Of a stretch of DNA of 64,000 nucleotides, positions 25,360 through 34,551 are shown piece after piece (positions within the stretch are counted from its first letter, which is position 1; each line of letters opens with the position of its first letter). Both the position numbers and the translations under genes were made by a program. This DNA comes from Elusimicrobiota bacterium (GTDB lineage: Bacteria; Elusimicrobiota; Elusimicrobia; UBA1565; UBA9628). Under the pieces are notes generated by a model. That model was not told the origin of the DNA and ran no database searches. It was given only the letters and a program-made list of their open reading frames with translations. Location of the stretch: NCBI GenBank assembly GCA_016218545.1, contig JACRDQ010000046.1:62001-126000 (forward strand), in the 5' to 3' direction.

Positions 25360-26940
25360 ATGCCCACCATGACCAAAGACCTCCTGGACGCCCTTGCCGG
25401 CCGCCGCAGCGAGCTCGCGGACCTCGTTTCCCGCTTCTGCCGGAAGGACGCGGCCTTCGCCGACATCCGCGTCGAAGCCATGGACATGCGCTCCGCCTCC
25501 GCCGAGAACGGCATGCCCAAGGAAGCGAGCTCCAAGCGCTATTTCTCCATGGGCATCCGAGTCCTGGCCGAGGCCTCGGGAGCGCGCTCTCCGGGCTACT
25601 GGGGCGCCATCCTCGGTCCCGAGGAAGGCTCCCGCCTGGGGAGGGCGGCCAAGGAAGGGCTCTCCATCGCCGCCGAGCGCGCCAAGCACAACAGCCGCGC
25701 CAAGGCCTCCTGCCGCGTCCGCTACCCGGACCTAGGGGCATCCATGACCTCCACGGAGCTCGCAGCCACCCAGGTCTGCAGGGACACCGTGCCTGCCAGA
25801 TACAAGATCGACCCCGCCGCGGTATCCGAGAAGACCGTGGCCGCCGCGGCCGCCGAGGCCACCAGGATCGCGCTCGCCGCCGACAAGAAGGTGACCTACG
25901 CGGGACAGAACCTCCTCACCTTCCACAACCGCAGGCTCTACGTCTCCTCGGAGGGCGCGGACCTCGACCAGGCCTTCGCGGTCACCCAGGCCTCGAGCGC
26001 GGCCGTGGCGCGGGGCAAGGACGGCATCCAGATCATCGGCGACGCCATCGGACATCAGCGCGGCTGGGAGCTCATCGAGGAGGGCGTCACGGACGACCCC
26101 CTCATGCCCATCCCGACCCTCGAGACCTTCGTCAAGGGCATCGCCCGCGAGGCGGCCGAGCTCTCGGACTGCCCCCAGTGCCCGGGCTCGGGAGGCAAGG
26201 AGGTCGTGCTGGTCACGGACCCCCACTACAACACCCTGCTCGTCCACGAGATCGTGGGCCATCCCTCGGAGCTCGACCGCGCGCTCAAGATGGAGACGGG
26301 CTACGCGGGCCGCTCCTGGTTCCTGCAGGACTGCCGGCGCTCCCAGCTGGGCAAGCAGATCGCCTCCAGCAAGGTCTCGGCCTTCTCGGACCCCACCCTG
26401 CCCGGGCTGGGCCACTACCGCTACGATGACGAGGGCGTCCGGGCCCGCCGGGTGTGGATCATCAAGAACGGGGTCTTGAACGAGCTCATGAGCGGCCGGC
26501 AGACCGCGGCCGCCCTGGGCCAGAAGTCCAACGGCTCCTACTTCGTCACCTCGGGCGCCATGGTGGGCATCATCCGCATGAACAACACGGTCTTCGCCGC
26601 GGGCGGGGACGACCCGAAGAGGCTCCTGTCCGACGTGGAGCGCGGGTGGTACCTCGTGGGGCACAAGACCCCTTCCATCGGCGAGAGCCGAGAGAACTTC
26701 CGCATCACGGCGCGCAAGGTCTACGAGATCAGGAACGGCCGCCTGGGCCGGCTCTACCGCAACGGCGGCATGATGGCCGCCAGCAAGAGCTACCTCTCGA
26801 GCGTGGACGGGGTGGGCACGGATTTCAGGATGATCTCGATCTCCAGCTGCGGCAAGGGCCTGCCCATGCAGCTCAAGCGCATGGCCAACGGCGGGCCGAC
26901 CATGCGGGGCCGGGGCATCCTCACGGGGGCGGACCGATGA
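25360..26940 (+). CDS. TldD-family metallopeptidase
   Basis: A 526-residue member of the TldD/PmbA family. The zinc motif HExxxH is present as HEIVGH (H296, E297, H301) and the third ligand cysteine in SSCGKG near the C-terminus, so this is the catalytic subunit type. TldD/TldE heterodimers cleave unfolded or modified peptides, such as microcin B17 and CcdA. The next gene encodes the TldE-like partner with an ATGA overlap. Start may be ATG 25360 or 25369. TAGAAT lies at 25345-25350, 9 bases before the first ATG. Confidence 0.9.
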   Translation: MPTMTKDLLDALAGRRSELADLVSRFCRKDAAFADIRVEAMDMRSASAENGMPKEASSKRYFSMGIRVLAEASGARSPGYWGAILGPEEGSRLGRAAKEGLSIAAERAKHNSRAKASCRVRYPDLGASMTSTELAATQVCRDTVPARYKIDPAAVSEKTVAAAAAEATRIALAADKKVTYAGQNLLTFHNRRLYVSSEGADLDQAFAVTQASSAAVARGKDGIQIIGDAIGHQRGWELIEEGVTDDPLMPIPTLETFVKGIAREAAELSDCPQCPGSGGKEVVLVTDPHYNTLLVHEIVGHPSELDRALKMETGYAGRSWFLQDCRRSQLGKQIASSKVSAFSDPTLPGLGHYRYDDEGVRARRVWIIKNGVLNELMSGRQTAAALGQKSNGSYFVTSGAMVGIIRMNNTVFAAGGDDPKRLLSDVERGWYLVGHKTPSIGESRENFRITARKVYEIRNGRLGRLYRNGGMMAASKSYLSSVDGVGTDFRMISISSCGKGLPMQLKRMANGGPTMRGRGILTGADR

Positions 26941-28490
26941 AGACCATCTCCCAGCTCAAGTCCTTCTGCGAGACGGCACTGAAGACCGCCCGCGCGTGCA
27001 GGGGAGCGCTCGAGGCCGAGGTCTACGCCTCGGACAACGCCTACCGCGTGGCCAGGCTTTGCTACTCGTCCCACATCCCCTGCAACGGGCTCGAGGAGCC
27101 CAAGAGCGTGGACTTCAACGGCTACTCCGTCCGGCTCGTGCTGGACAGCGCCAAGGGCAAGAGGGTCGGGGTCGCCTATGAGTCCGGCTTCGACCTGTCC
27201 GGGGTCGAGGCCGCGGTCGAGCGCGCCGCCTCCAACGCGGTCGAGGACCGGGAGTTCGAGCGCCTGCCGAGGACCGAGTGGGGCAGGGAGCGCGTCCCCT
27301 CCTCCCCCTCCAAGGCCTACGCGCCGGTGACCGAGAGGGAGCTGGTGGACTCGGGCTGGCGGGTCGTGGACTCCGTGCTGGCGCGCCTGACCGGGTCCAA
27401 GGACCTGGCCAAGACCGCGGCAGGACGCAAGGACGGCTGGGCCGGCCTGGGCGTCATCGTGTCCGGCGACGTCTCGGTGCGACACGACCGCGTAGCCCTG
27501 GCTTCCACGGCCCTCCCGAAGGCCGTGGCGGACGAGTCCTTCAACTGCCGCGCCATCGCCACGGTCATGATCGAGTCCCTCGACGCCAAGGGCTCGGGCT
27601 TCGAGGTCACGGACGACATCTCCGGGATCGGGGCCTTGGCCGGGACCCAGGCCGCGGCCAATGCCCTGGCCTCGTCTTGCGGAGAGGATATCCCCACCGG
27701 CCGCTACCCCGTGGTCCTGGGGCGTTTCGCGGTCAAGGACCTCATGGAGAACCTGGTCCTGCCCTCCGTGGAAGCGGCCTCGTTCTACGCCGGGGTCTCG
27801 GCCTTCCTGGGCAAGGCGGGCAAGCGGGTCGCGGCACCGTCCCTGAACATCTACGACCAATCCTCGGGCGGACGCTTCGCCTACAAGGCGGGCCTGACCG
27901 ACGAGGGCCTGGCCGCGGGCCGGACGGACCTCATCAAGAAAGGCGTGCTCGCGGGCCTGCTCTCCTCGGACTACGAGACGCGCAGGCTCATGGCCTCGCC
28001 CAAGAGCGCCAAGAACCTCGGCATGGCCCCCGAGGACTTCAAGGACGGCCTCGTGCCGCGGAACGGCTTCCGCGTCGGAGACATGGGCAGACGCTGCTAC
28101 GACACCCCGGCCTACCCCATGCCCACCAACACGGTGGTCGAGGGCGCGGCCTCCGCCCGCACTTCGGACCTCCTCAAGAAGATCGGCGACGGGGTCTACA
28201 TCGGCAGGCTCTGGTACACCTACGCGGTCAACGGCCTGCCCGCGGGCGACTTCTCGAGCACGGTGGTGGCGGACTCGCACATCGTCAAGAACGGCAGGAT
28301 CGTCAAAGCCCTCAAGCCGAACTCGATCCGCGTCAACGACAACATCAAGACCGTGCTCGACGGCATCGCGGCCTACGGCCGGCAGCTCCGGCCCGTGCAG
28401 GGCTGGTACACGGGCTTCGTGCTCTACACCCCGGACATCGCGGTCAAGTCCATGCGCCTGGACCGCGTCTGCGCGGGCATGTCGGAGTAG
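26937..28490 (+). CDS. PmbA/TldE-like partner of TldD
   Basis: A 517-residue protein of the same superfamily as TldD but without HExxxH, as expected for the non-catalytic TldE/PmbA subunit. Family blocks include PVVLGRFAVKDLMENLVLPS, NIYDQSSGG, FDGVPRNGFRVG-like DGLVPRNGFRVGDMG and a C-terminal YTPDIAVKSMRLDRV. It overlaps tldD by ATGA and would form the heterodimer with it. It is longer than E. coli PmbA (about 450). No peptide precursor gene is obvious next to the pair. Confidence 0.85.
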   Translation: MKTISQLKSFCETALKTARACRGALEAEVYASDNAYRVARLCYSSHIPCNGLEEPKSVDFNGYSVRLVLDSAKGKRVGVAYESGFDLSGVEAAVERAASNAVEDREFERLPRTEWGRERVPSSPSKAYAPVTERELVDSGWRVVDSVLARLTGSKDLAKTAAGRKDGWAGLGVIVSGDVSVRHDRVALASTALPKAVADESFNCRAIATVMIESLDAKGSGFEVTDDISGIGALAGTQAAANALASSCGEDIPTGRYPVVLGRFAVKDLMENLVLPSVEAASFYAGVSAFLGKAGKRVAAPSLNIYDQSSGGRFAYKAGLTDEGLAAGRTDLIKKGVLAGLLSSDYETRRLMASPKSAKNLGMAPEDFKDGLVPRNGFRVGDMGRRCYDTPAYPMPTNTVVEGAASARTSDLLKKIGDGVYIGRLWYTYAVNGLPAGDFSSTVVADSHIVKNGRIVKALKPNSIRVNDNIKTVLDGIAAYGRQLRPVQGWYTGFVLYTPDIAVKSMRLDRVCAGMSE

Positions 28491-28493
28491 CCC

Positions 28494-29144
28494 ATGGAGA
28501 CGCGCGTCAGCCGCTCCTGGAAGCACACGCTCCTCCTGGGCGGAGCCGGGCTGGGCCTGACGGTCTGGGCCGGCCTCATCCTGGCCGAGGGAGGCTCGGG
28601 CTGGGGCGTCGCCATCGGGCTCGCCGGGCTCTTCTGCCTGGCCGGCGGGATCCTGCTCGGCGGGCACGCGCCCTGCCCGACCTGCGGAGAGACCCTCGCC
28701 TATCTCTCGTCCGTCATGACCACCACGTACAACAAGTGCCCAGGCTGCGGGGACTACTTCCGCTGCGAGGCCGGGGAGCTCCGGGCCATCGCCCCGGACC
28801 ACGTGGCGGATGAGCCGCAGTTCAGCATCCCGCTCCCGGAGAGTTCCGTCATGCCGGGCCTCTGCTGTCATTGCGGGGCTCCGGCCAGCGAGCGGAGGAC
28901 CTTGAGTCTCGGCATCCGCCTCGTCGAAAGCCCCGCCTCGCTCACGGCCCGGGAAGCGACGCTCAGCCTGGAGGTCCCCTGCTGCGGCCGGCACCAGGAC
29001 GGCGCCAAGCTCGACCGCGAGGCCCCGGAGAAGAAGCTCGACTTCGAGAATCTGGTCGTGGGCGTGAGGAACGACCCTGTCACGGTGCTCAAGGTCCGCT
29101 CCCACGCCTTCTACCTCGCCTTCCGGGAGGCGAACAAGAAGTGA
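28494..29144 (+). CDS. Membrane-anchored double zinc-ribbon hypothetical protein
   Basis: A 216-residue protein. Two N-terminal hydrophobic helices (about 10-55) precede two Cys pairs, CPTCG and CPGCG (about 61-85), and another CCHCG (about 123-127), then a C-terminal domain without known motif. It probably binds zinc on the cytoplasmic side. It starts 4 bases after the TldE-like gene and overlaps the next gene by GTGA, so it lies in that operon. Function unknown. Confidence 0.7.
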   Translation: METRVSRSWKHTLLLGGAGLGLTVWAGLILAEGGSGWGVAIGLAGLFCLAGGILLGGHAPCPTCGETLAYLSSVMTTTYNKCPGCGDYFRCEAGELRAIAPDHVADEPQFSIPLPESSVMPGLCCHCGAPASERRTLSLGIRLVESPASLTAREATLSLEVPCCGRHQDGAKLDREAPEKKLDFENLVVGVRNDPVTVLKVRSHAFYLAFREANKK

Positions 29145-30571
29145 CCTCCAAGGCCTGGGTCTTCCTGGCCCTGGTCCTGGCAGGGTCGTTCCTGGCCCAA
29201 CTCGCCTCGGCCCTCCACGCCGCGTGCCAGACGACCATCGACATCACGTGCGTCATCCAGAGCCTCGACGTGCGCTGGGGTCTGAAGATGCCCCACCGAG
29301 GCTGGGTGCCCCTCCAGATGGCCCTCGCCGCGCCCCTGGCCGGGCTTTCCGCCGAGCGCTGGGGGTGGTGCGTGTTCCTGGTCCACGGCCTCAACGCCGG
29401 CTTGGTCTTCACTCTGTCCCGCCTGACCGGCCTGCCCAAGTCCTGGAGCCTGGTCGCGGCCCTGGTCTTCCTCGCGGTCCCGGGGCTGGCAGACTCCACG
29501 TTCCGGCCGTCCAACCTCACCGAGTTCCTCCTGCTGACCGCGTTCCTGCTCGTCACCATCAGCTACATCCGCCGAGCCGAGGCAGCGACCTGGAGACGAG
29601 CCTTGCCCTGGCTCGCGGCCGAGGTCGGAGCAGTGGTGCTGGGCGTGGGCAACAAGGAGTCCTTCATCCTCTACCCTGCCCTGCTCGCCGCCTGCGACCT
29701 GACCCTGGCCCCGGGTTCCCGGGCACGGACAGGGCGCGAGCAGCGGCTCTTCCTGGTCCGCAGATGGCTGCCGCACCTGATCCTGCTGCCCTACGTGCTC
29801 CTCAACACCCTGCCCTGGATCCTCGACCGCAACATCCACCCGCTGGGCATCCAACTCTCGCCCGGCTCCGTGCTCGCGCAGTGGGCGAGGGCCTCCGCTG
29901 CCTTGGCCATGCCGTGGCTCTCGAGCCGAACGGACCCGGCCTCCCCTCCCTGGGCAGCCCTGCTCGTGCCCGGAGCCCTCGCCTTGGCCGCGCTCCGGGG
30001 CGGGCCGGCCCTGCGCTTCCAACTCCTCATGGGCCTCGTCCTGGCCGCCCCGGTCGGAGCCCTGGGAACGCGCTTCGATGAGCCTTATGCGTATCATCTG
30101 TGGCCGGCCATGGCCATGGGGACCTGCCTCGTGCTCTCAGCAGCGAGGTCGCGGTGGCCGGGCTTGCTCGCCGGGCTCTGGCTCATCGGCCTGGCCGTGC
30201 TGCAGGACCGCAGCCGCTACCCCACGCCTTGCGCCGCATCCCCGGCCATGGTCTCGGCCATCGCGGCCGCTCCTCAGCAAGCCTGCAGCCCGCAGGCAGA
30301 GGCATGGCGCGTGCCGCGGGAGCTAGCGGAGGAGCATCTGGCGCTCAGATGCGCTTGGCTGGAGCGCGCGAGGGGCGCCTTCCCGGAGGCGGCAGCCTGC
30401 TGCTCGGGCCGCGGCCTCGAAGAACGCTGGCAGTGCTTCGGGGAGGACCTGGCCGGGGAGGCCCCCATGGGAGAGGAAGCCGCGTCCGTCATGGGCATCC
30501 TGCGCCAGCTGCTCGCCATCCGGTGCGGCCGCCTGGACGTGAAGGTCCGGCTTGAGAGTGTGTTAGAATGA
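29141..30571 (+). CDS. Polytopic membrane protein, GT-C-like, hypothetical
   Basis: A 476-residue protein with about nine to ten hydrophobic helices and a Cys-containing C-terminal tail (about 390-476, several CC pairs). The general build is that of GT-C-like envelope enzymes, but no acidic catalytic motif is clear; DITCVIQSLDVRWG in the first loop is the best candidate. GTG 29141 overlaps the upstream stop. Membrane location is sure; the enzymatic role is a guess. Confidence 0.62.
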   Translation: MTSKAWVFLALVLAGSFLAQLASALHAACQTTIDITCVIQSLDVRWGLKMPHRGWVPLQMALAAPLAGLSAERWGWCVFLVHGLNAGLVFTLSRLTGLPKSWSLVAALVFLAVPGLADSTFRPSNLTEFLLLTAFLLVTISYIRRAEAATWRRALPWLAAEVGAVVLGVGNKESFILYPALLAACDLTLAPGSRARTGREQRLFLVRRWLPHLILLPYVLLNTLPWILDRNIHPLGIQLSPGSVLAQWARASAALAMPWLSSRTDPASPPWAALLVPGALALAALRGGPALRFQLLMGLVLAAPVGALGTRFDEPYAYHLWPAMAMGTCLVLSAARSRWPGLLAGLWLIGLAVLQDRSRYPTPCAASPAMVSAIAAAPQQACSPQAEAWRVPRELAEEHLALRCAWLERARGAFPEAAACCSGRGLEERWQCFGEDLAGEAPMGEEAASVMGILRQLLAIRCGRLDVKVRLESVLE

Positions 30572-30587
30572 ACATGAGGATGAGCCA

Positions 30588-31826
30588 ATGAAGGTCGGTT
30601 TCGTAGGACTGGGGAAGCTGGGACTCCCCACCGCCCTGGCCATCGAGTCCAAGGGACATACGGTCATGGGCTGCGACCCGGCGCCCGGAGTCGGGAGGAT
30701 CCTGCGGACCAGGAAGCTCGCCTACCGCGAAGCCGGCGCCCAGGAGCTCCTTAGGAAGAGCAGGCTCAGGCTCGTCCCCCTCGCCCGGGTCGCCCGGGAC
30801 TCGGACATCATCTTCGTCACGATCCAGACCCCGCACCGGCCGGCCTTCGAGGGCAGCACCCGGCTGCCGGCCGAGCGCAGGGATTTCGACTACCGTCCTC
30901 TCCAGTCGGGCCTCAAGACCCTCTCGGCCGAGGTCGAGAAGCTCGGCCGGGACAGGATCGTCGTGGTCGTCTCCACGGTCCTGCCAGGGACGACCCGGCG
31001 GGAGCTTCTGCCGGTCCTGGGCCCTCACTGCAGGCTGTGCTACAACCCCTTCTTCATCGCCATGGGCACGGCCATCAAGGATTTCCTCGATCCCGAGTTC
31101 GTGCTCTGCGGGGTCTCCGACGAACGGGCCGCGGACACGGCCCAGCGCTTCTACCGGAGCATCCACCGCGCCCCCTTCTACCGCACGAGCATCGATAACG
31201 CGGAGCTGATCAAGGTGGTCTACAACACCTTCATCTCCACCAAGATCGCCTTCGCCAACACCGTGCTCGAGCTCTGCCACAAGCTCCCCGGCGCGGACGC
31301 GGACGTCGTGCTCGACGCCCTGGCCCTGTGCCGCGACCGGATCATCTCGGCCAAGTACCTCCGCGGAGGCATGGGCGACGGCGGCGCCTGCCACCCGCGG
31401 GACAACATCGCGCTCAGCCACCTTGCGCGCGAGTTGGACCTCTCGTTCGATTGGTTCGAGGCGGTCATGCGGCAGCGAGAGAAGGGCACGGAATGGCTCG
31501 CGGACCTCGTCGAGCTCCACCGGAAGGGCCGGGACGTCGTCATCCTCGGCAAGTCCTTCAAGGCCGAGAGCACCATCCTCACCGGGAGCCCCGCGCTCCT
31601 GCTCGCCTCCATCCTCGAGGAGCGCGGCCTGAAGCCGCTCCTGTGGGACCCGTACGTGGACGCCCCTTCTCCTCCCCCCTCGGGCAGGCCCTTCTGCTAC
31701 GTCATCGGCACCAGGCACCCCGACTTCAGGTCCTTCGCGTTCGAGCGGGGCTCGGTGGTCCTCGACCCCTGGAGATACGTGGCCGGGCGCAAGGGCGTGG
31801 AGGTCGTCGGGATCGGCCGTGGCTGA
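30588..31826 (+). CDS. UDP-glucose/GDP-mannose dehydrogenase family protein
   Basis: A 412-residue NAD-dependent four-electron dehydrogenase that turns a nucleotide sugar into its uronic acid. The Rossmann start VGFVGLGKLGLPTALAIESKGH, the central NAELIKVVYNTFISTKIAFAN helix and the catalytic cysteine in GMGDGGACHPRDN are present. The usual sequence is GGxCxPxD, so the active Cys is kept. VILGKSFKAES begins the C-terminal domain. A TAGAAT box lies at 30564-30569 and GAGGA 8 bases before the start. It overlaps the following GT2 gene by 8 bases. Confidence 0.88.
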   Translation: MKVGFVGLGKLGLPTALAIESKGHTVMGCDPAPGVGRILRTRKLAYREAGAQELLRKSRLRLVPLARVARDSDIIFVTIQTPHRPAFEGSTRLPAERRDFDYRPLQSGLKTLSAEVEKLGRDRIVVVVSTVLPGTTRRELLPVLGPHCRLCYNPFFIAMGTAIKDFLDPEFVLCGVSDERAADTAQRFYRSIHRAPFYRTSIDNAELIKVVYNTFISTKIAFANTVLELCHKLPGADADVVLDALALCRDRIISAKYLRGGMGDGGACHPRDNIALSHLARELDLSFDWFEAVMRQREKGTEWLADLVELHRKGRDVVILGKSFKAESTILTGSPALLLASILEERGLKPLLWDPYVDAPSPPPSGRPFCYVIGTRHPDFRSFAFERGSVVLDPWRYVAGRKGVEVVGIGRG

Positions 31827-32577
31827 GTGGCGGCCTGACGCCGGGCTGTGCGTCCCGGTCCTCAACGAGCGCGACAGTCTCCCCTCCCTCCTCCGCGAGA
31901 TCGCGGACGCCCTGGCAGGGGCGGACTACACCGTCTGCGTGGTCGACGACGGCAGCACGGACGGCAGCGCCGAGCTCGTCCGGGCGGCCGCGGAGCGGGA
32001 CCGGCGGGTCGTCCTGCTCGAGCGCCGGACCAAGGGCTCGGGGTGCCTGCGCGGGGCAGCCACCAGGGCCGGGCTCGAGTGGCTCTTGGCGCACACCCGG
32101 CACCGGGTCCTGGTGGATTTCGACGCTGACGGCTCGAACCTCCCCTCGGAGCTGGAGGCCGGCATCCGCCAGGTGGACCTTCTGGGCTCGGACGCGGCCA
32201 TCGCCTCCAAGTACGTTCCCGGCTCCCGGGTCCTGGGAAGGCCCCTGGGGCGCAGGCTCGCCAGCCGCGCCTACAACCTGGCCCTGCGCCTGCTCATGGA
32301 GCCCAGGATCCGCGACTACAGCAACAGCTACCGCTTCTACTCCCGCAAAGCCGCGGACCTTCTGCTCCGCTTCCCGGCGGGCTACGAGAGCCCGGTCTAC
32401 CTCGTGGAGATGCTGGCTGTGTGGCTTGCCAACGGCCTCAACGTGGCGGAGCTGCCCACGGTCTACGGCGACAGGCGCGGAGGAGCGTCCAAGGTCGTGA
32501 GCCTGGACTTCCTCCGGGGCCTGGCCGGCGCCCTGAGCGTCGGGCTCGCGTACCGGACCGGGCGCTACCGTCTCTGA
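31819..32577 (+). CDS. GT2 glycosyltransferase (DPM1-like, no membrane tail)
   Basis: A 252-residue GT-A enzyme. It has VPVLNERDSLPSLL, CVVDDGSTDGSAE, VDFDADGSNLP and SNSYRFYSRK, as in soluble dolichol/polyprenyl-phosphate sugar synthases. It lacks the two C-terminal transmembrane helices of GtrB-type proteins. GTG 31819 overlaps the dehydrogenase gene by 8 bases, so it probably uses the sugar made by that enzyme. Confidence 0.87.
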   Translation: MAEWRPDAGLCVPVLNERDSLPSLLREIADALAGADYTVCVVDDGSTDGSAELVRAAAERDRRVVLLERRTKGSGCLRGAATRAGLEWLLAHTRHRVLVDFDADGSNLPSELEAGIRQVDLLGSDAAIASKYVPGSRVLGRPLGRRLASRAYNLALRLLMEPRIRDYSNSYRFYSRKAADLLLRFPAGYESPVYLVEMLAVWLANGLNVAELPTVYGDRRGGASKVVSLDFLRGLAGALSVGLAYRTGRYRL

Positions 32578-32593
32578 CCCGGCGGCAGGGGGC

Positions 32594-33583
32594 TCAGTGC
32601 CTGGACCACGGCCCGACCGGCCGTCTCAACTCCATCCGATCGGGGTCAGCCGGCGGCTCCTCGGGCCTCGGCAAGGCTGAACGGCCCGAGACCACGATGC
32701 CCAGCCGGAGATAGCGCCGGACCTGGCCGTCGCGGTCCTCGTAGTCGTGCCAGCGCTCCAGGAGCTCGTCCAGGGGCACGTAGGCGTAGCGCTCCTCCGT
32801 GGAGGGGTCCATGAAATAGGCGTAGCGCTCATCCATCCCGTTGAGCACCACGTAATGCCCCGCGTCCCAGGTGTCGGCCCAGGAGCCGCCGGGAGCGTCC
32901 CTCCACGCCTGCATGGCGAGGATGACCGTCTTGCCGGCCCTGAGGCTCGAGCGCAGGTCCGCCAGGCTCATGCCCTCCTGCATGGCCGCGTCCAGGCCGA
33001 AATGACCGAGCCCCATGACCATGTTCTCCGGGGGCGTGCCGTCCTGGGGCCTGGTCCCCAGGAGGGGATAGAGGGAGGCCTCGTCTCCGGCGTAGGACCG
33101 CCAATAACGCAGGAGCGACAAGACGGCTGCGGCGCCGCAGGAATAGGAGGTCTCCTGGGTCGTGACCGGCACGGGGAGGTAATCCGGAGGCAAGGAGGGC
33201 TCCGGAGACCCGACGTCCGCTCCGGCCTTGCCAGGGTCTCCCGTGAACAGGCGGTCGAGGCTCGCCCGGGCATCGAGACCGCCCTTCTCAGGCGCGGCTG
33301 CGACGGACTCCACCGCCGCCTCGAGCCCCGCTGCCGCGGGCAGAGCCGCGGACCGGGCCTCGGGCAGGGGAGCGGGAGCCGCCCATGCGGACCAAGGGGC
33401 TGAAAGCGGCACGGCGGAGACCCCGAGCGCCGGGGAGAGGGAGGGTCCGGGGGCGGAGAACGCGGGATAAGAGCCGAGGGAAGGCGTGAGCGGGCCCAAA
33501 CGCAGGGCCCGGCCCCTGGCCAAGGCTTGTCCGAAAGCCGGGCCAGGCAGCAATAGGACGGCGAGCGCCCAGCAGGAGCGCAT
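32594..33583 (-). CDS. Secreted C39-like cysteine peptidase with Ala/Pro linker
   Basis: A 329-residue exported protein. A signal peptide (to about residue 19) leads to a low-complexity Ala/Pro/Ser linker (about 30-95). The C-terminal domain (135-310) is C39-like: Cys149 in TSYSCGAAAVLSLL, His243 in AGHYVVLNG and Asp259 in YFMDPS make the papain-type triad. C39 domains usually cut leader peptides at double-glycine sites as part of ABC exporters; here it stands alone and is exported, so its substrate is probably an envelope or secreted peptide. Confidence 0.8.
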   Translation of the reverse strand: MRSCWALAVLLLPGPAFGQALARGRALRLGPLTPSLGSYPAFSAPGPSLSPALGVSAVPLSAPWSAWAAPAPLPEARSAALPAAAGLEAAVESVAAAPEKGGLDARASLDRLFTGDPGKAGADVGSPEPSLPPDYLPVPVTTQETSYSCGAAAVLSLLRYWRSYAGDEASLYPLLGTRPQDGTPPENMVMGLGHFGLDAAMQEGMSLADLRSSLRAGKTVILAMQAWRDAPGGSWADTWDAGHYVVLNGMDERYAYFMDPSTEERYAYVPLDELLERWHDYEDRDGQVRRYLRLGIVVSGRSALPRPEEPPADPDRMELRRPVGPWSRH

Positions 33584-33630
33584 ACATAGTAGGTGCCTGA
33601 AGAACGGCCCCTCTTCCAGGGTTAAAAGAC

Positions 33631-34251
33631 CTAGGCCCCTGGACCAGGCGGCCCACCCACAGGCTCGGTCCGGAGCGTGGCAGCCAGCTCCAGGCACTCG
33701 CCGATGAGCAGCTTCAGCGCCTCCATCCCGAGCACGGGCGTGGAACGGATGTAGCGGTGCCCGGTCACCTCCAGCCCCGAGAGGCGGAAGGCGCCGTGGC
33801 CCAGGCCGCGGCCCAGGGCCGCCAGCATGCCGACCTCGGCGTAGCGCTCCATGGCGGCGCGGCCCGCGGGCTCGTCGCCGCCCTCGGCGATGAAGCAGAC
33901 CTTCTTGCCGAAGAGCAGCGGGATGAGCCCGTCAGCCCCGAAATGGTAGGCGAAGCCTTGCACGAAGACGTTGGCGAGGTAGGCTGAAAGGCCTGCCGGG
34001 ACGCTGAACCACCGGGTCGGGTGGATGAAGAAGACCGCCTCCGCCCAGCGGACCTGGTCCTGCTCCTCGGCCGCGGCGTCGGCCAGGGTCTCGGGAGGCG
34101 CGCTCTCGAGCCCGAGACCCCAACCGATGGAACGAAGGTCGCGGACCCGGACACGATGGGCCTTGGACCTGAGCACCGATACCAGGGTCTCAACCACGGC
34201 GGACTCGAACATGCCTATGGAAGACTGGTCGCAGACGATCAGGCAATGCAT
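33631..34251 (-). CDS. NAD(P)H-dependent flavodoxin-fold reductase (NQO1/KefF-like)
   Basis: A 206-residue FMN- or FAD-dependent quinone reductase-like protein. Family features include FFIHPTRWFSVPAGLSAYLANVFVQGFAYHFG, the conserved substrate/flavin region of NQO1-type enzymes, and LFGKKVCFIAEGGDE. The gene stands alone, 47 bases downstream of the C39-type gene start on the same strand, so read-through between them is possible. Confidence 0.82.
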   Translation of the reverse strand: MHCLIVCDQSSIGMFESAVVETLVSVLRSKAHRVRVRDLRSIGWGLGLESAPPETLADAAAEEQDQVRWAEAVFFIHPTRWFSVPAGLSAYLANVFVQGFAYHFGADGLIPLLFGKKVCFIAEGGDEPAGRAAMERYAEVGMLAALGRGLGHGAFRLSGLEVTGHRYIRSTPVLGMEALKLLIGECLELAATLRTEPVGGPPGPGA

Positions 34252-34443
34252 CGCCGTACCCCCTTGGAGCGTCCCGTCTTCATCATCGCTTCCCCACTAA
34301 TAAGATACCTCCCCAAGCTTTCGCCGGCCTAAGGCCCGGCTTAAGTCCCGCCGAATCCCGCGGCCCAAGACCGCAACATGGGCGCGAGTTCAACCTCGAG
34401 GCGCAACACCCGCCAGGGTCTCGGTCACAATGGAGCGAAGATG

Positions 34444-34462
34444 GCAAGCGCTTGCAAGCGCT
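34444..34462. promoter_or_regulatory. LacI-family-like operator palindrome
   Basis: GCAAGCGCTTGC nests in a larger symmetric block AGCGCTTGCAAGCGCT. The half-site pattern G-x-A-A-x-C-G-x-T-T-x-C is that of LacI/GalR-type operators. It lies about 150 bases upstream of the ATP-grasp/MFS gene. No LacI-type regulator gene is in the window. Confidence 0.35.
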
Positions 34463-34527
34463 CTTCCCTCCCCAAACCCATCATGTCCGGCCGCCGCGTG
34501 TCCGTCCCAGTCCAACGGCCCCAGGAC

Positions 34528-34551
34528 GCCGGGGGCCCAATAGCCCCCGGC
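34528..34551. terminator. Perfect 9 bp GC hairpin upstream of the ATP-grasp/MFS gene
   Basis: GCCGGGGGC (34528-34536) pairs with GCCCCCGGC (34543-34551) around the loop CCAATA. No T-run follows. It could be a transcriptional barrier or part of a structured leader; since it lies upstream of the -10 box at 34594 it would not be in a transcript starting there. Confidence 0.4.

Noticed and set aside
33584-33600. TACTAT directly before the C39-like gene as its promoter
   Set aside because: Only two bases separate it from the ATG, so transcription would start inside the coding sequence; probably a chance match.
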